Assembly (NCBI RefSeq): GCF_030160715.1
Contig: NZ_BSOW01000005.1
Location: 287,394-351,393 of the forward strand
DNA: 64,000 nucleotides
Source of the DNA: Bradyrhizobium iriomotense
GTDB lineage: Bacteria > Pseudomonadota > Alphaproteobacteria > Rhizobiales > Xanthobacteraceae
Reading direction: 5' to 3'
In this document: positions 47,013 to 56,260 of the stretch, piece after piece
How positions within the stretch are numbered: position 1 is the stretch's first letter
Layout of the letters: the number at the start of each line of letters is the position of its first letter
Program-made: the position numbers and the translations under genes
Notes under the pieces: generated by a model
Databases searched by the model: none
Seen by the model: the letters and a program-made list of their open reading frames with translations, nothing else
Told to the model about the DNA's origin: nothing

Positions 47013-47684
47013 TTAGCCGAACGTGCAGCCCTTGGATTCCAGCACCTTGCCGATGCCCGAGAGTTCGAGGATGTTCCCACCGGCCTTGAGCGCCTTCATC
47101 ACACCGGCTTCCTTGTCCTCGCGCGCCGCCGACTTGACGCAGACGTCGGCGATGTTTTCCTTCGGCACGATCACGACGCCGTCGTCATCAGCACTCACGA
47201 TGTCGCCAGGACGAACGGCGATGCCGCCAATGACGATCGGCTGGTTGATGATGCCGAGCGTCTCCTTGACGGTGCCTTTCATGCACAGGCCGTAGGAGAA
47301 GACGTTGAAGCCGGTGTCGCGCACCGCAAGGCCATCGCGAACGCCGGCATCCGTGACCAGGCCGACGATGCCCTTGGCGACGCAAGCCGTCGCCAGCACC
47401 TCGCCGAAGCCGCCCTGCTCGGGATGATCGCCTGCGCTCACCACGAGCACGTCGCCCGGCTTGGCCAGCGAAATCGCCGTGATCAGCATCATGTTGTCGC
47501 CGGGATGGCAGCTCACCGTCAGCGCCGGCCCGCAGGCGCGCATCCCGGAATAGATCGGCTTGATGCGGGAAGTCATCGCACCCGATCGCCCCTGCGCTTC
47601 GTGTAGTGTGGACGGAGGAAACTGCTTGATGCGCTCGACAAGATCGGCAGTGGGTCGATCGAATGTCCTGATCACATGCACCAT
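47013..47684 (-). CDS. RraA-family protein, likely 4-carboxy-4-hydroxy-2-oxoadipate aldolase
   Basis: 223 residues from ATG 47684; GGAGGTTACC lies directly before it, deciding against the longer frame. The fold is that of RraA/HMG aldolases: HEAQGRSGAM near the N terminus, GDNMMLITA (about 62-70), and the metal/substrate region LVTDAGVRD with GD later in VRPGDIVSADDDGVVIVP. Catabolic members cleave 4-carboxy-4-hydroxy-2-oxoadipate to pyruvate and oxaloacetate and also decarboxylate oxaloacetate. The neighbouring lyase-like and LysR genes favour a catabolic role over RNase E regulation. Confidence 0.82.
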   Translation of the reverse strand: MVHVIRTFDRPTADLVERIKQFPPSTLHEAQGRSGAMTSRIKPIYSGMRACGPALTVSCHPGDNMMLITAISLAKPGDVLVVSAGDHPEQGGFGEVLATACVAKGIVGLVTDAGVRDGLAVRDTGFNVFSYGLCMKGTVKETLGIINQPIVIGGIAVRPGDIVSADDDGVVIVPKENIADVCVKSAAREDKEAGVMKALKAGGNILELSGIGKVLESKGCTFG

Positions 47685-47859
47685 GGTAACCTCCTTGCGG
47701 CCGCGATCTCCGTAACACCTCCATAACCAACCGCTTTGAGGCGGCAAATTCATATTTCAGGATTGCCGCATCGCGTTTCGTTATGGGTCGCGCGCATCGT
47801 CACGACGCTTCGCCTGCCGTCGGGTCGCATCCGGTCCCAATCGAAAATGAACGTTCTTG

Positions 47860-48810
47860 CTAGGTCGTCGAGGCAAGCGGCTTCTGGGAGAGCGCTCCAG
47901 GCGAGGTACCCCACCTTTCGCCGATGATCTCCAACAGAACCTTGTAGACCGCGAAAGCGGCGTCGGACAAAGCCGCATTGTCCGAGATGCAGAGCGACAT
48001 CTGAAGCGAGGCCGCCGGCGCATCGATCCTGCGAATGCAGAGCTCGGTCTGGTTCGGCAGCTCGTTCGCGATGGAGAGAGGCAGCACGGTCGCGCCCATT
48101 CCTGCCGCGATCGCGGAGGAGAGGGTCGATTGCGAATGGATCTCGGCGACAATGCGCGGACGGAGCCCGACCTCGGCGCACACCCGCTCGACCGACTGCC
48201 GCAGGAAGGATTCACGATACGGAAGAATGAGGTCCAACTGCGCGACCTCCGCCGCGGAAACGCTGTCCGACTGCGGCTGCTCCGCAAGCATGCTGCGCGG
48301 CGCGACGAGAAAGAAGGGCTCCTGCATCAACGGCTTGTAATCGAGACCGGTTACCGGACGATCGCCGTAAAGGACCGCCATGTCCAGGCCGCCCTTCAGC
48401 ATCATTTCGCTGAGCACGATCCCGAAGCTGTCGTAGATGTGCAGCACAATTCCGGGAAAGCGCTCGCGGACCTGCGCCAGCAGCGGCGTCGCAAGCGATG
48501 TCGCCGAGCTAAGCGGAGCCAGACCGATCGTGACGTTGCCCGTCAACTCCGGCTTCTTGTCCAGAATGGTGCGCCTCGCCTCTTCGATCTGCCGCTGGAT
48601 CGACTTGGCATAGCGATAGAGAATTCGTCCGGCCTCGGTGGGCTTCACCCCGCGGGCGCTACGATCGAGCAGCTTGCACTTGAAATCCGACTCCAGGCTC
48701 GCAATGTGCTGGCTCAGGGCCGGCTGTGCGACATTCAGCACCTTTGCCGCGCTCGTCATGCTGCCGAGATCCACGACCTTGATGAAGGCCTCCAAACGTT
48801 TCGTATCCAA
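47860..48810 (-). CDS. LysR-family transcriptional regulator
   Basis: 316 residues from TTG 48810, chosen because GGAGG lies seven bases upstream and the HTH then starts at the usual distance. Winged HTH at about 1-60 (AAKVLNVAQPALSQHIASLE), then a substrate-binding-protein-like effector domain (about 90-300). It is divergent from the SDR-accB-accC-pxpB-pxpC operon and upstream, on the same strand, of the aldolase/lyase pair, so it probably controls the carboxylase operon. A T-N11-A box lies in the gap. The inducer is unknown. Confidence 0.87.
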   Translation of the reverse strand: MDTKRLEAFIKVVDLGSMTSAAKVLNVAQPALSQHIASLESDFKCKLLDRSARGVKPTEAGRILYRYAKSIQRQIEEARRTILDKKPELTGNVTIGLAPLSSATSLATPLLAQVRERFPGIVLHIYDSFGIVLSEMMLKGGLDMAVLYGDRPVTGLDYKPLMQEPFFLVAPRSMLAEQPQSDSVSAAEVAQLDLILPYRESFLRQSVERVCAEVGLRPRIVAEIHSQSTLSSAIAAGMGATVLPLSIANELPNQTELCIRRIDAPAASLQMSLCISDNAALSDAAFAVYKVLLEIIGERWGTSPGALSQKPLASTT

Positions 48811-48852
48811 TACGGCGCCTCCGGATATCAGACAGGGAGTAGTGCAACAGCG

Positions 48853-48867
48853 ATAGGCTGAAGCTAT
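48853..48867. promoter_or_regulatory. Candidate LysR-type operator (ATA-N9-TAT)
   Basis: ATAGGCTGAAGCTAT contains the T-N11-A core (T48854 to A48866) with imperfect dyad symmetry. It lies between the LysR start (48810) and the divergent SDR start (48995), where a LysR regulator normally binds. Confidence 0.45.
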
Positions 48868-48994
48868 GGGATCAGAAGGAATTGTTCTTACCACCTGGAA
48901 CCTGAGGGGCCTATAGGTAGTGCTGCACTTGTCCGCCGCTCGCGTTGCAGCCGACGCCACCAGCGGTTGGACGGTAGCAGAGGAGCCCTCGCGG

Positions 48995-49753
48995 ATGGGA
49001 TTTTCGGACTATCGAACGGCCCTGGTAACGGGCGCATCCTCGGGGATCGGGGCTGCGACGGTTCGCCGTCTGAGCGCGGAGGGGCTCGAAGTTCACGCCG
49101 TGGCACGCGACTCCGCTCGCTTGAGCGCCTTGTCCGCGGAGACCGGATGCCGCCCCTGCGCCGTTGACATCAGCGACCTCGACGCGCTCGCGGCACTGGC
49201 GAAGTCGGCCGAGTTCGACGTCCTGGTCAACAATGCCGGCCAGTCCCGGCGCGGCAATATCCTCGACACGACGCCGGAGGATGTCGACGCACTGATCGAC
49301 GTCAATCTGCGCGCGGTGCTGCATCTGACGCGGCTCGTCGTGCCGGGCATAGCGCGCCGCGACCGCGGCCACGTCGTCAACATCTCCTCGATCGCGGGCC
49401 ACTACGCGTTTGGCGGCGGAAACACCGTTTATCATGCCACGAAAGCGGGCATTCACTCGCTATCGCAGCAATTGCGCGTTGATCTCTACGGAACCAGGGT
49501 TCGCGTCACCGAGATATCGCCGGCCCGGGTCGAGACGGAAGTGTTCGGGCGCTTGCTGGGCGATCTGGCCGAAGCCAAGCGCCGCTTCTTCGACGACTAT
49601 GATTCACTTCAGCCCGAGGACATCGCCAATTCGATCGCATTCGCGGTTGGATCGCCGCCGCGCATGAACGTCGCCTTCATGGAAGTCCTGCCGACCCAGC
49701 AGGTCGTCGGCGGCCTCAATTTCGCGCAGAAAGGCCGGCCGCCGGCAGAGTGA
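48995..49753 (+). CDS. SDR-family oxidoreductase
   Basis: 252 residues from ATG 48995 (GAGGAG about ten bases upstream). Cofactor motif TGASSGIG (about 12-19), NNAG, the catalytic Ser in NISSIAG and YHATK as YxxxK. The family uses NAD(P)H to oxidise or reduce alcohols and ketones. The start sequence and many internal segments match the SDR at 61613, a clear paralogue. Its stop codon overlaps the start region of the next frame and accB begins about 50 bases later, so it heads the carboxylase operon. Confidence 0.88.
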   Translation: MGFSDYRTALVTGASSGIGAATVRRLSAEGLEVHAVARDSARLSALSAETGCRPCAVDISDLDALAALAKSAEFDVLVNNAGQSRRGNILDTTPEDVDALIDVNLRAVLHLTRLVVPGIARRDRGHVVNISSIAGHYAFGGGNTVYHATKAGIHSLSQQLRVDLYGTRVRVTEISPARVETEVFGRLLGDLAEAKRRFFDDYDSLQPEDIANSIAFAVGSPPRMNVAFMEVLPTQQVVGGLNFAQKGRPPAE

Positions 49754-49800
49754 GACATGAACGCCTCGAACTCGACAGGCCGTCAACGCGGAGCGTGACT

Positions 49801-50271
49801 GTGGACCACTCCAAAATCGAACAGCTCGTGAATCTCGTTGCCCGCTCCTCAATCGCGGAGCTGGACTTGACGCAGGACGGGACCCGCATCCGCATCCTCA
49901 AGCGCGCGTCTGCGGAAGCGCCCCCGGCCCCGGCGGCTCCTGCAAACGGGATCAGCATCGAGGCTCCCGTCTTCAGTCGCCAGGAAAGCTCTGTTCCCGA
50001 AGCGCCCGCCTCGGCCACCACCGACATCATCGTGCCGGCGCCGATGCACGGCGTGTTCTACCGGGCTGCGGCACCGGACGAGCCGCCGCTGGTCGAGATC
50101 GGCGCGCGGATCGAGGCCGGGCAGAAGATCTGCATCATCGAGGCGATGAAAACCTTCATCGACATCTCGGCGGAGGCACCCGGTGTCGTGCTCGCGATCC
50201 TCGCGGAGAACGGTGACGAGATCGCTGCGGGGCAGGCCCTGTTCCGGATCGGCCCTGCGGGTTCATCCTGA
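49801..50271 (+). CDS. accB: Biotin carboxyl carrier protein of acetyl-CoA carboxylase type
   Basis: 156 residues from GTG 49801, with GCGGAG at 49788-49793. A short N-terminal domain and a Pro/Ala linker (40-50) lead to the biotinyl domain, with IIEAMKTF placing the biotin lysine at 117. Its stop codon overlaps the ATG of accC. In this operon it may carry CO2 for a KipI/KipA-type carboxyltransferase and not for AccAD, because no accA or accD is present. Confidence 0.88.
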   Translation: MDHSKIEQLVNLVARSSIAELDLTQDGTRIRILKRASAEAPPAPAAPANGISIEAPVFSRQESSVPEAPASATTDIIVPAPMHGVFYRAAAPDEPPLVEIGARIEAGQKICIIEAMKTFIDISAEAPGVVLAILAENGDEIAAGQALFRIGPAGSS

Positions 50272-51626
50272 TGTTCGACAAGGTCCTGATTGCCAATCGC
50301 GGCGAGATCGCGCTCCGCATCCAGCGCGCCTGTCGGACGATGGGTCTCAAGACCGTCGTCATTCACTCGGAGGCGGACCGTGACGCGCGCTATGTCGCAC
50401 TCGCCGATGAGGCACTCTGCATCGGGCCGGCGCCGGCAAGCAGCACCTATCTCAACGTTGCGGCGATCCTGCTCGCGGCCGAAGTCAGCGGCGCCCAGGC
50501 GATCCACCCGGGTTATGGGTTCCTGTCGGAGAGTGCGGAATTCGCCGATCGGATCGCGCGCGCCGGCCTCACCTTCATCGGCCCCCCCGCGGACTGTATC
50601 CGGACCATGGGCGACAAGGTCGCGGCCAAGCGCGCGATGCGGCTCGCGGGCGTGCCTTGCGTGCCCGGGCCGGACAGCGCCCTGCCGGATGATCCGGCCG
50701 AGGTGCGCGCGATCGTGCGAGATATCGGATATCCCGTGATCATCAAGGCCGCCGGTGGCGGCGGCGGGCGCGGCATGCGGATCGTGCGCAGCGAAGGCGC
50801 GCTGGACGAGGCGCTCGCGCTAACGCGGGCGGAAGCGAGCAAGGCCTTCAAGAACGCCGCGGTCTACATCGAGAAATTCCTCGAGAAACCCCGCCATATC
50901 GAGATTCAGGTGCTGTGCGACCAGCACGACAATCATCTCTGGCTCGGCGACCGCGACTGCTCGCTCCAGCGCAGGAACCAGAAGGTGGTCGAGGAAGCCC
51001 CCGCACCTGGAATCGACCGTGCGCTGATCGAGCGGGTGGGCGCAAGCTGTGTCGAAGCCTGCCGGCGGATCGGCTATCGCGGCGCCGGCACGTTCGAGTT
51101 TCTCTATGAGGACGGGCAGTTCTTCTTCATCGAGATGAACACGCGCGTCCAAGTGGAGCATCCCGTGACCGAGATGACGACGGGGATCGACATCGTCAAG
51201 GCGCAGATCCGCATCGCGCAAGGCGAGTCGCTCGGGATGGTGCAAGGCGACATCGCCCGTGTCGGCCATGCTGTCGAATTCCGCATCAATGCCGAGGACC
51301 CTGCCACCTTCGCGCCCTCGCCAGGCACGGTGACGCACTGGGACGTTCCCGGCGGGATCGGCATCCGCGTCGATTCGCATATTACCGCCGGCGCCACCGT
51401 TCCCCGTCACTATGACTCGCTAATCGGCAAGCTCATCGCCCATGGCGGCACCCGTGAGGAAGCTCTGGCGCGTGCCCGGGTTGCCTTGTCCGAGCTGCGC
51501 GCCGAAGGCATCCGAACCAACGTGCCGTTGCACCAGGCGATCCTGTCCGATCCGGCGTTCTGCCGCGGCGGCTACGACATCCATCATCTCGAGCACTGGA
51601 TGAACGCGCGGGTGGCCGCGCAATGA
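50271..51626 (+). CDS. accC: Biotin carboxylase
   Basis: 451 residues, the usual length. ATG 50271 overlaps the accB stop. N-terminal [20 protein letters not shown], the glycine-rich ATP lid [10 protein letters not shown] and the [14 protein letters not shown] catalytic segment are all present. The enzyme carboxylates the biotin of the carrier protein using ATP and bicarbonate. This copy probably serves the adjoining pxpB/pxpC-type carboxyltransferase. Its stop overlaps the pxpB ATG. Confidence 0.93.
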   Translation: MFDKVLIANRGEIALRIQRACRTMGLKTVVIHSEADRDARYVALADEALCIGPAPASSTYLNVAAILLAAEVSGAQAIHPGYGFLSESAEFADRIARAGLTFIGPPADCIRTMGDKVAAKRAMRLAGVPCVPGPDSALPDDPAEVRAIVRDIGYPVIIKAAGGGGGRGMRIVRSEGALDEALALTRAEASKAFKNAAVYIEKFLEKPRHIEIQVLCDQHDNHLWLGDRDCSLQRRNQKVVEEAPAPGIDRALIERVGASCVEACRRIGYRGAGTFEFLYEDGQFFFIEMNTRVQVEHPVTEMTTGIDIVKAQIRIAQGESLGMVQGDIARVGHAVEFRINAEDPATFAPSPGTVTHWDVPGGIGIRVDSHITAGATVPRHYDSLIGKLIAHGGTREEALARARVALSELRAEGIRTNVPLHQAILSDPAFCRGGYDIHHLEHWMNARVAAQ

Positions 51627-52285
51627 CGGCGCCCGACCGGCCGCGGATCAGCCTGCTCGGGACATCGGCGCTCCTGTTCGAGGCGCCCGGGGCGTTCGAC
51701 CTGCCGCATCAACGACGGATCTGGGCGCTGGCGGCTACCGCATCAAAATGGCCAGGGATCCGCGAGGCAATTCCCGGCATCACCAACATGATGCTGACCT
51801 TCGAGACCCCTCCCCGCGAGGTCGACACCCTGATCGCCGCGCTCAACGACGGCTGGGACGCGGCGGAAGGTCTCGCGATCGGGGGCCGCGAGATCAGGCT
51901 GCCTGTCACCTATGGCGGCGCGATCGGATCGCAGCTGCAATCCGTCGCCGAACATTGCGGCCTGTCGATCGACGATGTCGTGGCGATCCACGCCGCGCCG
52001 CTCTACACGGTGTTCGCACTCGGCAGCCACCCCGGCTATTGCTATCTCGGCGGCATGGATCCGCGCATCACCATGCCGCGGCGACAGACACCGCTGCAAC
52101 GTTCCGCGGGTGGCTCAGTGTCGATCGGCGGATCGCAGACCGGCGTCTCCGCCTCGCCCGGCCCCAGCGGCTGGCATGCCATCGGACACACGACCTGGAC
52201 TTTCTTCGACCCATCCTGGCCGACCCCGGCCGCGCTCGCACCGGGCGACACGATCCGCTTCGAGATCGAGCAGGTGATCCGTTGA
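51623..52285 (+). CDS. pxpB: 5-oxoprolinase subunit PxpB / KipI-type carboxyltransferase subunit
   Basis: 220 residues from ATG 51623, overlapping the accC stop. Family signatures include the central [17 protein letters not shown] segment and [17 protein letters not shown]. KipI-type proteins pair with KipA-type proteins in 5-oxoprolinase (with PxpA) and form the AHS1 half of the carboxyltransferase in urea carboxylase. With accB and accC in the same operon and no pxpA there, the second role is favoured. A paralogue is at 55427. Confidence 0.85.
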   Translation: MTAPDRPRISLLGTSALLFEAPGAFDLPHQRRIWALAATASKWPGIREAIPGITNMMLTFETPPREVDTLIAALNDGWDAAEGLAIGGREIRLPVTYGGAIGSQLQSVAEHCGLSIDDVVAIHAAPLYTVFALGSHPGYCYLGGMDPRITMPRRQTPLQRSAGGSVSIGGSQTGVSASPGPSGWHAIGHTTWTFFDPSWPTPAALAPGDTIRFEIEQVIR

Positions 52286-53259
52286 TCGAGATCCTGTCAG
52301 TCACGGGTCCCGCCAGCGTCCAGGATCTCGGCCGCCTCGATCAGTATCGCTTCGGGGTCGGCACCTCGGGTGCGATGGACGACGTTGCCTTGCGCGCCGG
52401 CAACATCCTGCTCGGCAATGACGAGAACGCCGCCGGCCTCGAAATCCCGATGATGCCGTTCAAGCTTCGTTTCGACCGGGACATGGCCTTTGCGCTCACC
52501 GGCGCCGATGTCGATGCCGAGATCGCAGGACGCGTGATCCCGCCATGGTGGCGGTCGCACGCCGGTGCCGGGGATATTTTGACCATCAAGGCGATGGCCC
52601 GCGGCGCACGAAGCTATCTGGCATTCAGCGGTGGCATCGACGTCCCCATGGTGCTGGGCTCGCGCAGCACGCAGTTTCGCGGCGAGTTCGGCGGCTGGCA
52701 CGGACGGCCGCTCCAGCCCGGCGACGTCCTGCCCTGCACCGCATCGACCGCGACCATCGGGGAACTGGGAGTCGAGCCGGCCGAGGTCACGCTGGCGCGG
52801 CCGAACGCTGACCCGGACGAGACCCTCGTCAGAGTGGTGGTCGCCGGCGAATATGACGGGTTCGATGCCGCCACGCAGGAACTGTTCTGGTCCAGCAGCT
52901 GGAAGATCACGCCGCAAAGCAACCGTTACGGCTACCGCCTGCAAGGCCCCGCCGTGAAGCCGAGCATGCCGATCGAGAAGCGCTCGCACGGCATCGTTCC
53001 CGGCGTGATCCAGATTCCGCCCAACGGGCAACCGATCATCCAGATGCGCGACGCTCAGACATCAGGCGGCTATCCGAAGATCGCGGCCGTGATCCGCGCC
53101 GATCTGTGGCGCGTTGGGCAGGCGCGGCTTGGGAGGATGCTGCGGTTCGAGCAAACCGCTTACGCCGATGCGCTCGCAGCCGAGGCCGAGATGTCGGCCT
53201 ATCTTGACCGGCTCAGGGCCAATGTGGGCCTTGTCGAGGAGACCAGAACTTGCCGATAG
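52282..53259 (+). CDS. pxpC: 5-oxoprolinase subunit PxpC / KipA-type biotin-dependent carboxyltransferase subunit
   Basis: 325 residues from TTG 52282, overlapping the pxpB stop; a much longer frame exists upstream but only reads through pxpB. Signatures: QDLGRLDQYRFGVGTSGAMD near the N terminus, LAFSGGIDVP, LGSRST and SHGIVPGVIQIPPNGQPI. It forms the AHS2 half of the KipI/KipA-type enzyme. It is translationally coupled to pxpB and overlaps the small carrier-like gene downstream by 10 bases. A paralogue is at 54453. Confidence 0.85.
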   Translation: MIEILSVTGPASVQDLGRLDQYRFGVGTSGAMDDVALRAGNILLGNDENAAGLEIPMMPFKLRFDRDMAFALTGADVDAEIAGRVIPPWWRSHAGAGDILTIKAMARGARSYLAFSGGIDVPMVLGSRSTQFRGEFGGWHGRPLQPGDVLPCTASTATIGELGVEPAEVTLARPNADPDETLVRVVVAGEYDGFDAATQELFWSSSWKITPQSNRYGYRLQGPAVKPSMPIEKRSHGIVPGVIQIPPNGQPIIQMRDAQTSGGYPKIAAVIRADLWRVGQARLGRMLRFEQTAYADALAAEAEMSAYLDRLRANVGLVEETRTCR

Positions 53260-53657
53260 AGCTGACCGATATCGCGCGTCTGGCGCAGATTCTCGAAAGG
53301 TCCGGTGTCGACACGATCGAAATCGAGGTGTCCGGCCAGTCCCTGAAGCTCGTTGTGAACACGGGCCCGCGAATGGCTGCGTCACCGACGCTTGCCGCCC
53401 CCGCTACAGACCATTCCGTCATCGCCAAGGCCGATGTCGCAGGGCATTTCCTTGCGGCTCATCCCTGGCGCGACAAGCCGTTCGTCGCCCGTGGTCAGCG
53501 GATCGAGGCCGGCGCGATTGTCGGCCTCGTCAAGATCGGGGTGCTGTACGCGCCCATCGTTGCCCCGGCCGCCGGCACCGTCGATGCCGTGATCGCGGAA
53601 ACCGGCACAATGGTCGGCTACGGCACACCGATCGTGCGTATCCGCCCGCTCAGTTGA
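53250..53657 (+). CDS. Biotinyl/lipoyl-domain carrier-like protein lacking the EAMK lysine
   Basis: 135 residues from TTG 53250, overlapping the pxpC end. The N-terminal part resembles the AccB N-terminal domain and the C-terminal part aligns with the biotinyl domain (RIEAGAIVGLV...PAAGTVDAVIAE). At the hairpin turn where AccB has EAMK this protein reads KIGV, so there is no lysine at the modification position; the only nearby Lys is shifted. It may be a structural or regulatory carrier homologue. It ends tail to tail with pxpA, overlapping by 8 bases. Confidence 0.75.
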   Translation: MPIELTDIARLAQILERSGVDTIEIEVSGQSLKLVVNTGPRMAASPTLAAPATDHSVIAKADVAGHFLAAHPWRDKPFVARGQRIEAGAIVGLVKIGVLYAPIVAPAAGTVDAVIAETGTMVGYGTPIVRIRPLS

Positions 53658-54423
53658 GCAAGACGGTTGCGGGCGTGACTTCGCCGCCCCCCTGCTCGAT
53701 CACGCGACGCACCGTGCCAGCGAGATTGACCGATCCGGGCGTGTCGCTGTGAATCAGGATCGAGCGCGCCTCGACCTTGATCGACTTGCCCTCGATCGTC
53801 TGCACTGTTCCGCTGTCGAGGAAGCGCTTGACCCGCTCAGCCACGGCCTCGGTCGAGGTGATGACGGAGTTGGGAAGCTTGCGCGACACCAGATGGCCGT
53901 GCTCATCATAGGCGCGATCGGCCAGGAACAGAGTCAGGATGCGCAGGCCGACCTTGCGCGCGGCGCGCACGATCTCGGCGTCCGGCTGCGAAAATACGAT
54001 GAAATCGCGATTGATGGCCGCAATCGCGCGGGCGACGACGTCGGCCATGTCAGGATCGGCATTGACCATGTTGCCCATCGCAGCGTGGAAGCTGACATGG
54101 GTCACGCGGTGGCCAGCATTGGCCGCGATCGCCTGCAAGGCGCCGATCTGATAGACCATATGCTTCTCGAGCTCGGCGGCATCCATCTGAATCACGCGAC
54201 GGCCAAATCCGAGAAGGTCGGGCAAGCCCGGATGGGCGCCGACCTCGACGCCCCTCTGCTTCGCCAGCCGGACCATGCGATCCATGATGATGGGATCGCC
54301 GGCGTGGAAACCGCACGCCACGTTGGCCGACGAGATGATGCCCATCAGCGCCTCGTCGTCGCAGATGCGATAATTGCCGAAACCTTCGCCCATATCCGAA
54401 TTGATGCCGATTTTCATGTTCAT
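53650..54423 (-). CDS. pxpA: 5-oxoprolinase subunit PxpA (LamB/YcsF family)
   Basis: 257 residues from ATG 54423, with AGCAGGG upstream. The family signature INSDMGEGFG opens the protein, followed by ISSANVACGFHAGDP, VGAHPGLPDLLGFGRR and SFHAAMGNMV; the metal/substrate His residues lie in these. With PxpB and PxpC it hydrolyses 5-oxoproline to glutamate using ATP. The two genes immediately upstream encode a second PxpB/PxpC pair, so a complete 5-oxoprolinase is encoded here. Confidence 0.9.
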   Translation of the reverse strand: MNMKIGINSDMGEGFGNYRICDDEALMGIISSANVACGFHAGDPIIMDRMVRLAKQRGVEVGAHPGLPDLLGFGRRVIQMDAAELEKHMVYQIGALQAIAANAGHRVTHVSFHAAMGNMVNADPDMADVVARAIAAINRDFIVFSQPDAEIVRAARKVGLRILTLFLADRAYDEHGHLVSRKLPNSVITSTEAVAERVKRFLDSGTVQTIEGKSIKVEARSILIHSDTPGSVNLAGTVRRVIEQGGGEVTPATVLLN

Positions 54424-54452
54424 ACCCTGCTCTTGTTTTTGTTGACGTCCAC

Positions 54453-55430
54453 TCAAAGCGCTCGATAGAGATCCGCCGTCGCACGCAACTTCGCGAGGTA
54501 GTCGTTGACGGGAGCCATGGCCGCGACCGCGTTCTCGTAACTCACCTCGCTGAAGGCGATGAGCGATCCCGGTGCCGCCTGGCCGAGCCGCCAGAGATCG
54601 GCCTGGATCACAGCCGCCATCTTCGGATAGCCGCCGGCCGTGTTAGCATCGCTCATCTGGATGATCGGTTCGCCGGCCGGCGGCACCTGCACCACGCCAG
54701 CCACCACGCCATGCGAGCGCATCTCGACCGGCGCATCCAATGTCAGTTTGCCACCGGTGAGGCGGTAGCCGCCCCGATCGCTCCGGGCGCTGATCTTCCA
54801 TTGGGTCGACCAGAACTTCGCCTGCATCGCCTCCGAAAACAAATCGTATTCGCCGGCCCGCATGACGCGTATCCGCAGCACTCGGGCGTCCGCCGGTGCG
54901 ACGCCCGCGATCGCGACATCCGGTGGCGCGACGCCGAAGTCGAAGCGACCGTTGGTGCTGCGCGGCACGCTCCCGATCGGCACAACGTCGCCCGCTTGCA
55001 AGGTACGCCCCTCGAGCCCGCCGAAGCCGCCGCGCAGATGCGTGCTACGCGAGCCCAGCACGCGTGGAACATCGATGCCGCCACCGAACGTCGCATAGAC
55101 CCGCGCCCCGCGCCGCGGCGCAGCGATCGTCAGAATGTCGCCGGCGTTGGCCCACGCGCACCACCACGGACGGACGGTTGATCCCGCCAAAGTGGACTCT
55201 TGATCGGCGCCGGTGAGTGCAAACGCAGTGCCGGCCGCAAAGCGCAGGCGGAACGGAAAGGTCTGAATCTCGATGCCCGCCGCACCGTCGTCGTTGCCAA
55301 GCAGCGCATTGCCGGCGGCGAGCGCGACGGGATCCATGGCGCCCGAGGTGCTCACACCGAACCGGCGGGCACCGTGGCGACCCAGGTCCTGGATCGTGTT
55401 GAAGGCGGGGCTGGCCAGGATTTCGATCAC
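54453..55430 (-). CDS. pxpC: 5-oxoprolinase subunit PxpC (second copy)
   Basis: 325 residues from GTG 55430, overlapping the pxpB stop (GTGA). Motifs match the plus-strand copy: NTIQDLGRHGARRFGVSTSG, FGGGIDVP, LGSRST and SHGVVAGVVQVPPAGEPI. It lies between pxpB and pxpA on the minus strand, with 29 bases to pxpA, and most likely forms the true PxpABC enzyme. Confidence 0.87.
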   Translation of the reverse strand: MIEILASPAFNTIQDLGRHGARRFGVSTSGAMDPVALAAGNALLGNDDGAAGIEIQTFPFRLRFAAGTAFALTGADQESTLAGSTVRPWWCAWANAGDILTIAAPRRGARVYATFGGGIDVPRVLGSRSTHLRGGFGGLEGRTLQAGDVVPIGSVPRSTNGRFDFGVAPPDVAIAGVAPADARVLRIRVMRAGEYDLFSEAMQAKFWSTQWKISARSDRGGYRLTGGKLTLDAPVEMRSHGVVAGVVQVPPAGEPIIQMSDANTAGGYPKMAAVIQADLWRLGQAAPGSLIAFSEVSYENAVAAMAPVNDYLAKLRATADLYRAL

Positions 55431-56122
55431 AGCTCGATCCGATCGATCCTGAATTTGACACGGTCGCCCGGAAGCATGAGCGACGGCTGCTCGGACTTCG
55501 GATCGAACATCGCGACCGAGGCCCAGCCGATGGAATTCCATCCGTTCGGACTTGTCAGCACCGCGACGCCGGTCTGCATACCGCCGATCGTCACCGAGCC
55601 AGCGCGCATGTTGAGCGAAGGCACGGATTTGCGCGGCATATGGATGCGCGGATCGAGGCCGTGGAGATAACCGAATCCCGGCGAGCTCGCGACGGCGCAG
55701 ACGGTGTATTCGCCTTCGCTGTGGATCCTGATGACGTCCCGCTCGGACAAGCTGGCGCGCTTCGCAACCGCCGGCAAGTCAAAGCCGAGCTCGCCACCAT
55801 AGACCACGGGAATCTCGATGAGCTTGCCGTCGGCCTCGCGGCTCGGCACGCGATGCCACAGCTCGACAATCGAAGCGTTGAGCATGCCGATATCCGCCGG
55901 CGGCTGCTCGAATACGAGCATCACATTGGTGACGCCGATAACAGCCTCCTGGACGTTAGGCCAGGCCGAAACCGCATCCGCAAGGGCCCAGATGCGTCCC
56001 TGCTGCACCAAGTCGAACTCGCCCGGCGCCTCGACCAGCATCGCAAGCGTGCCGATCAGGCTGATCTTCGGGCTTTTCTCGATAGTGCCGACGAAGGGAG
56101 CGTTGGGCTGATTAATCGACAA
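55427..56122 (-). CDS. pxpB: 5-oxoprolinase subunit PxpB (second copy)
   Basis: 231 residues from ATG 56122. Signatures: VASSPGFGYLHGLDPRIHMP and SVTIGGMQTGVAV. It is paralogous to the plus-strand copy at 51623 and translationally coupled to the pxpC that follows. A gap of 138 bases separates it from the ABC transporter ATPase gene upstream on the same strand. Confidence 0.87.
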   Translation of the reverse strand: MSINQPNAPFVGTIEKSPKISLIGTLAMLVEAPGEFDLVQQGRIWALADAVSAWPNVQEAVIGVTNVMLVFEQPPADIGMLNASIVELWHRVPSREADGKLIEIPVVYGGELGFDLPAVAKRASLSERDVIRIHSEGEYTVCAVASSPGFGYLHGLDPRIHMPRKSVPSLNMRAGSVTIGGMQTGVAVLTSPNGWNSIGWASVAMFDPKSEQPSLMLPGDRVKFRIDRIEL

Positions 56123-56260
56123 GAGCGCCTCGCTGGTCGAACGCCCGTGGCGCTGCCACCGTCAAATCTAACCAAGCTGCACAAGCCGATCCAAGACGAT
56201 GTTCATCTGCGGGCATAAGGGATGTCGATTGCCCGCAGGGCGCCGCGCTCGTCTCCTGCT

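Noticed and set aside
51748..52281. N-terminal extension of the plus-strand pxpC frame
   Set aside because: It runs through pxpB in another frame with Arg/His-rich nonsense; the KipA-type match starts at TTG 52282.
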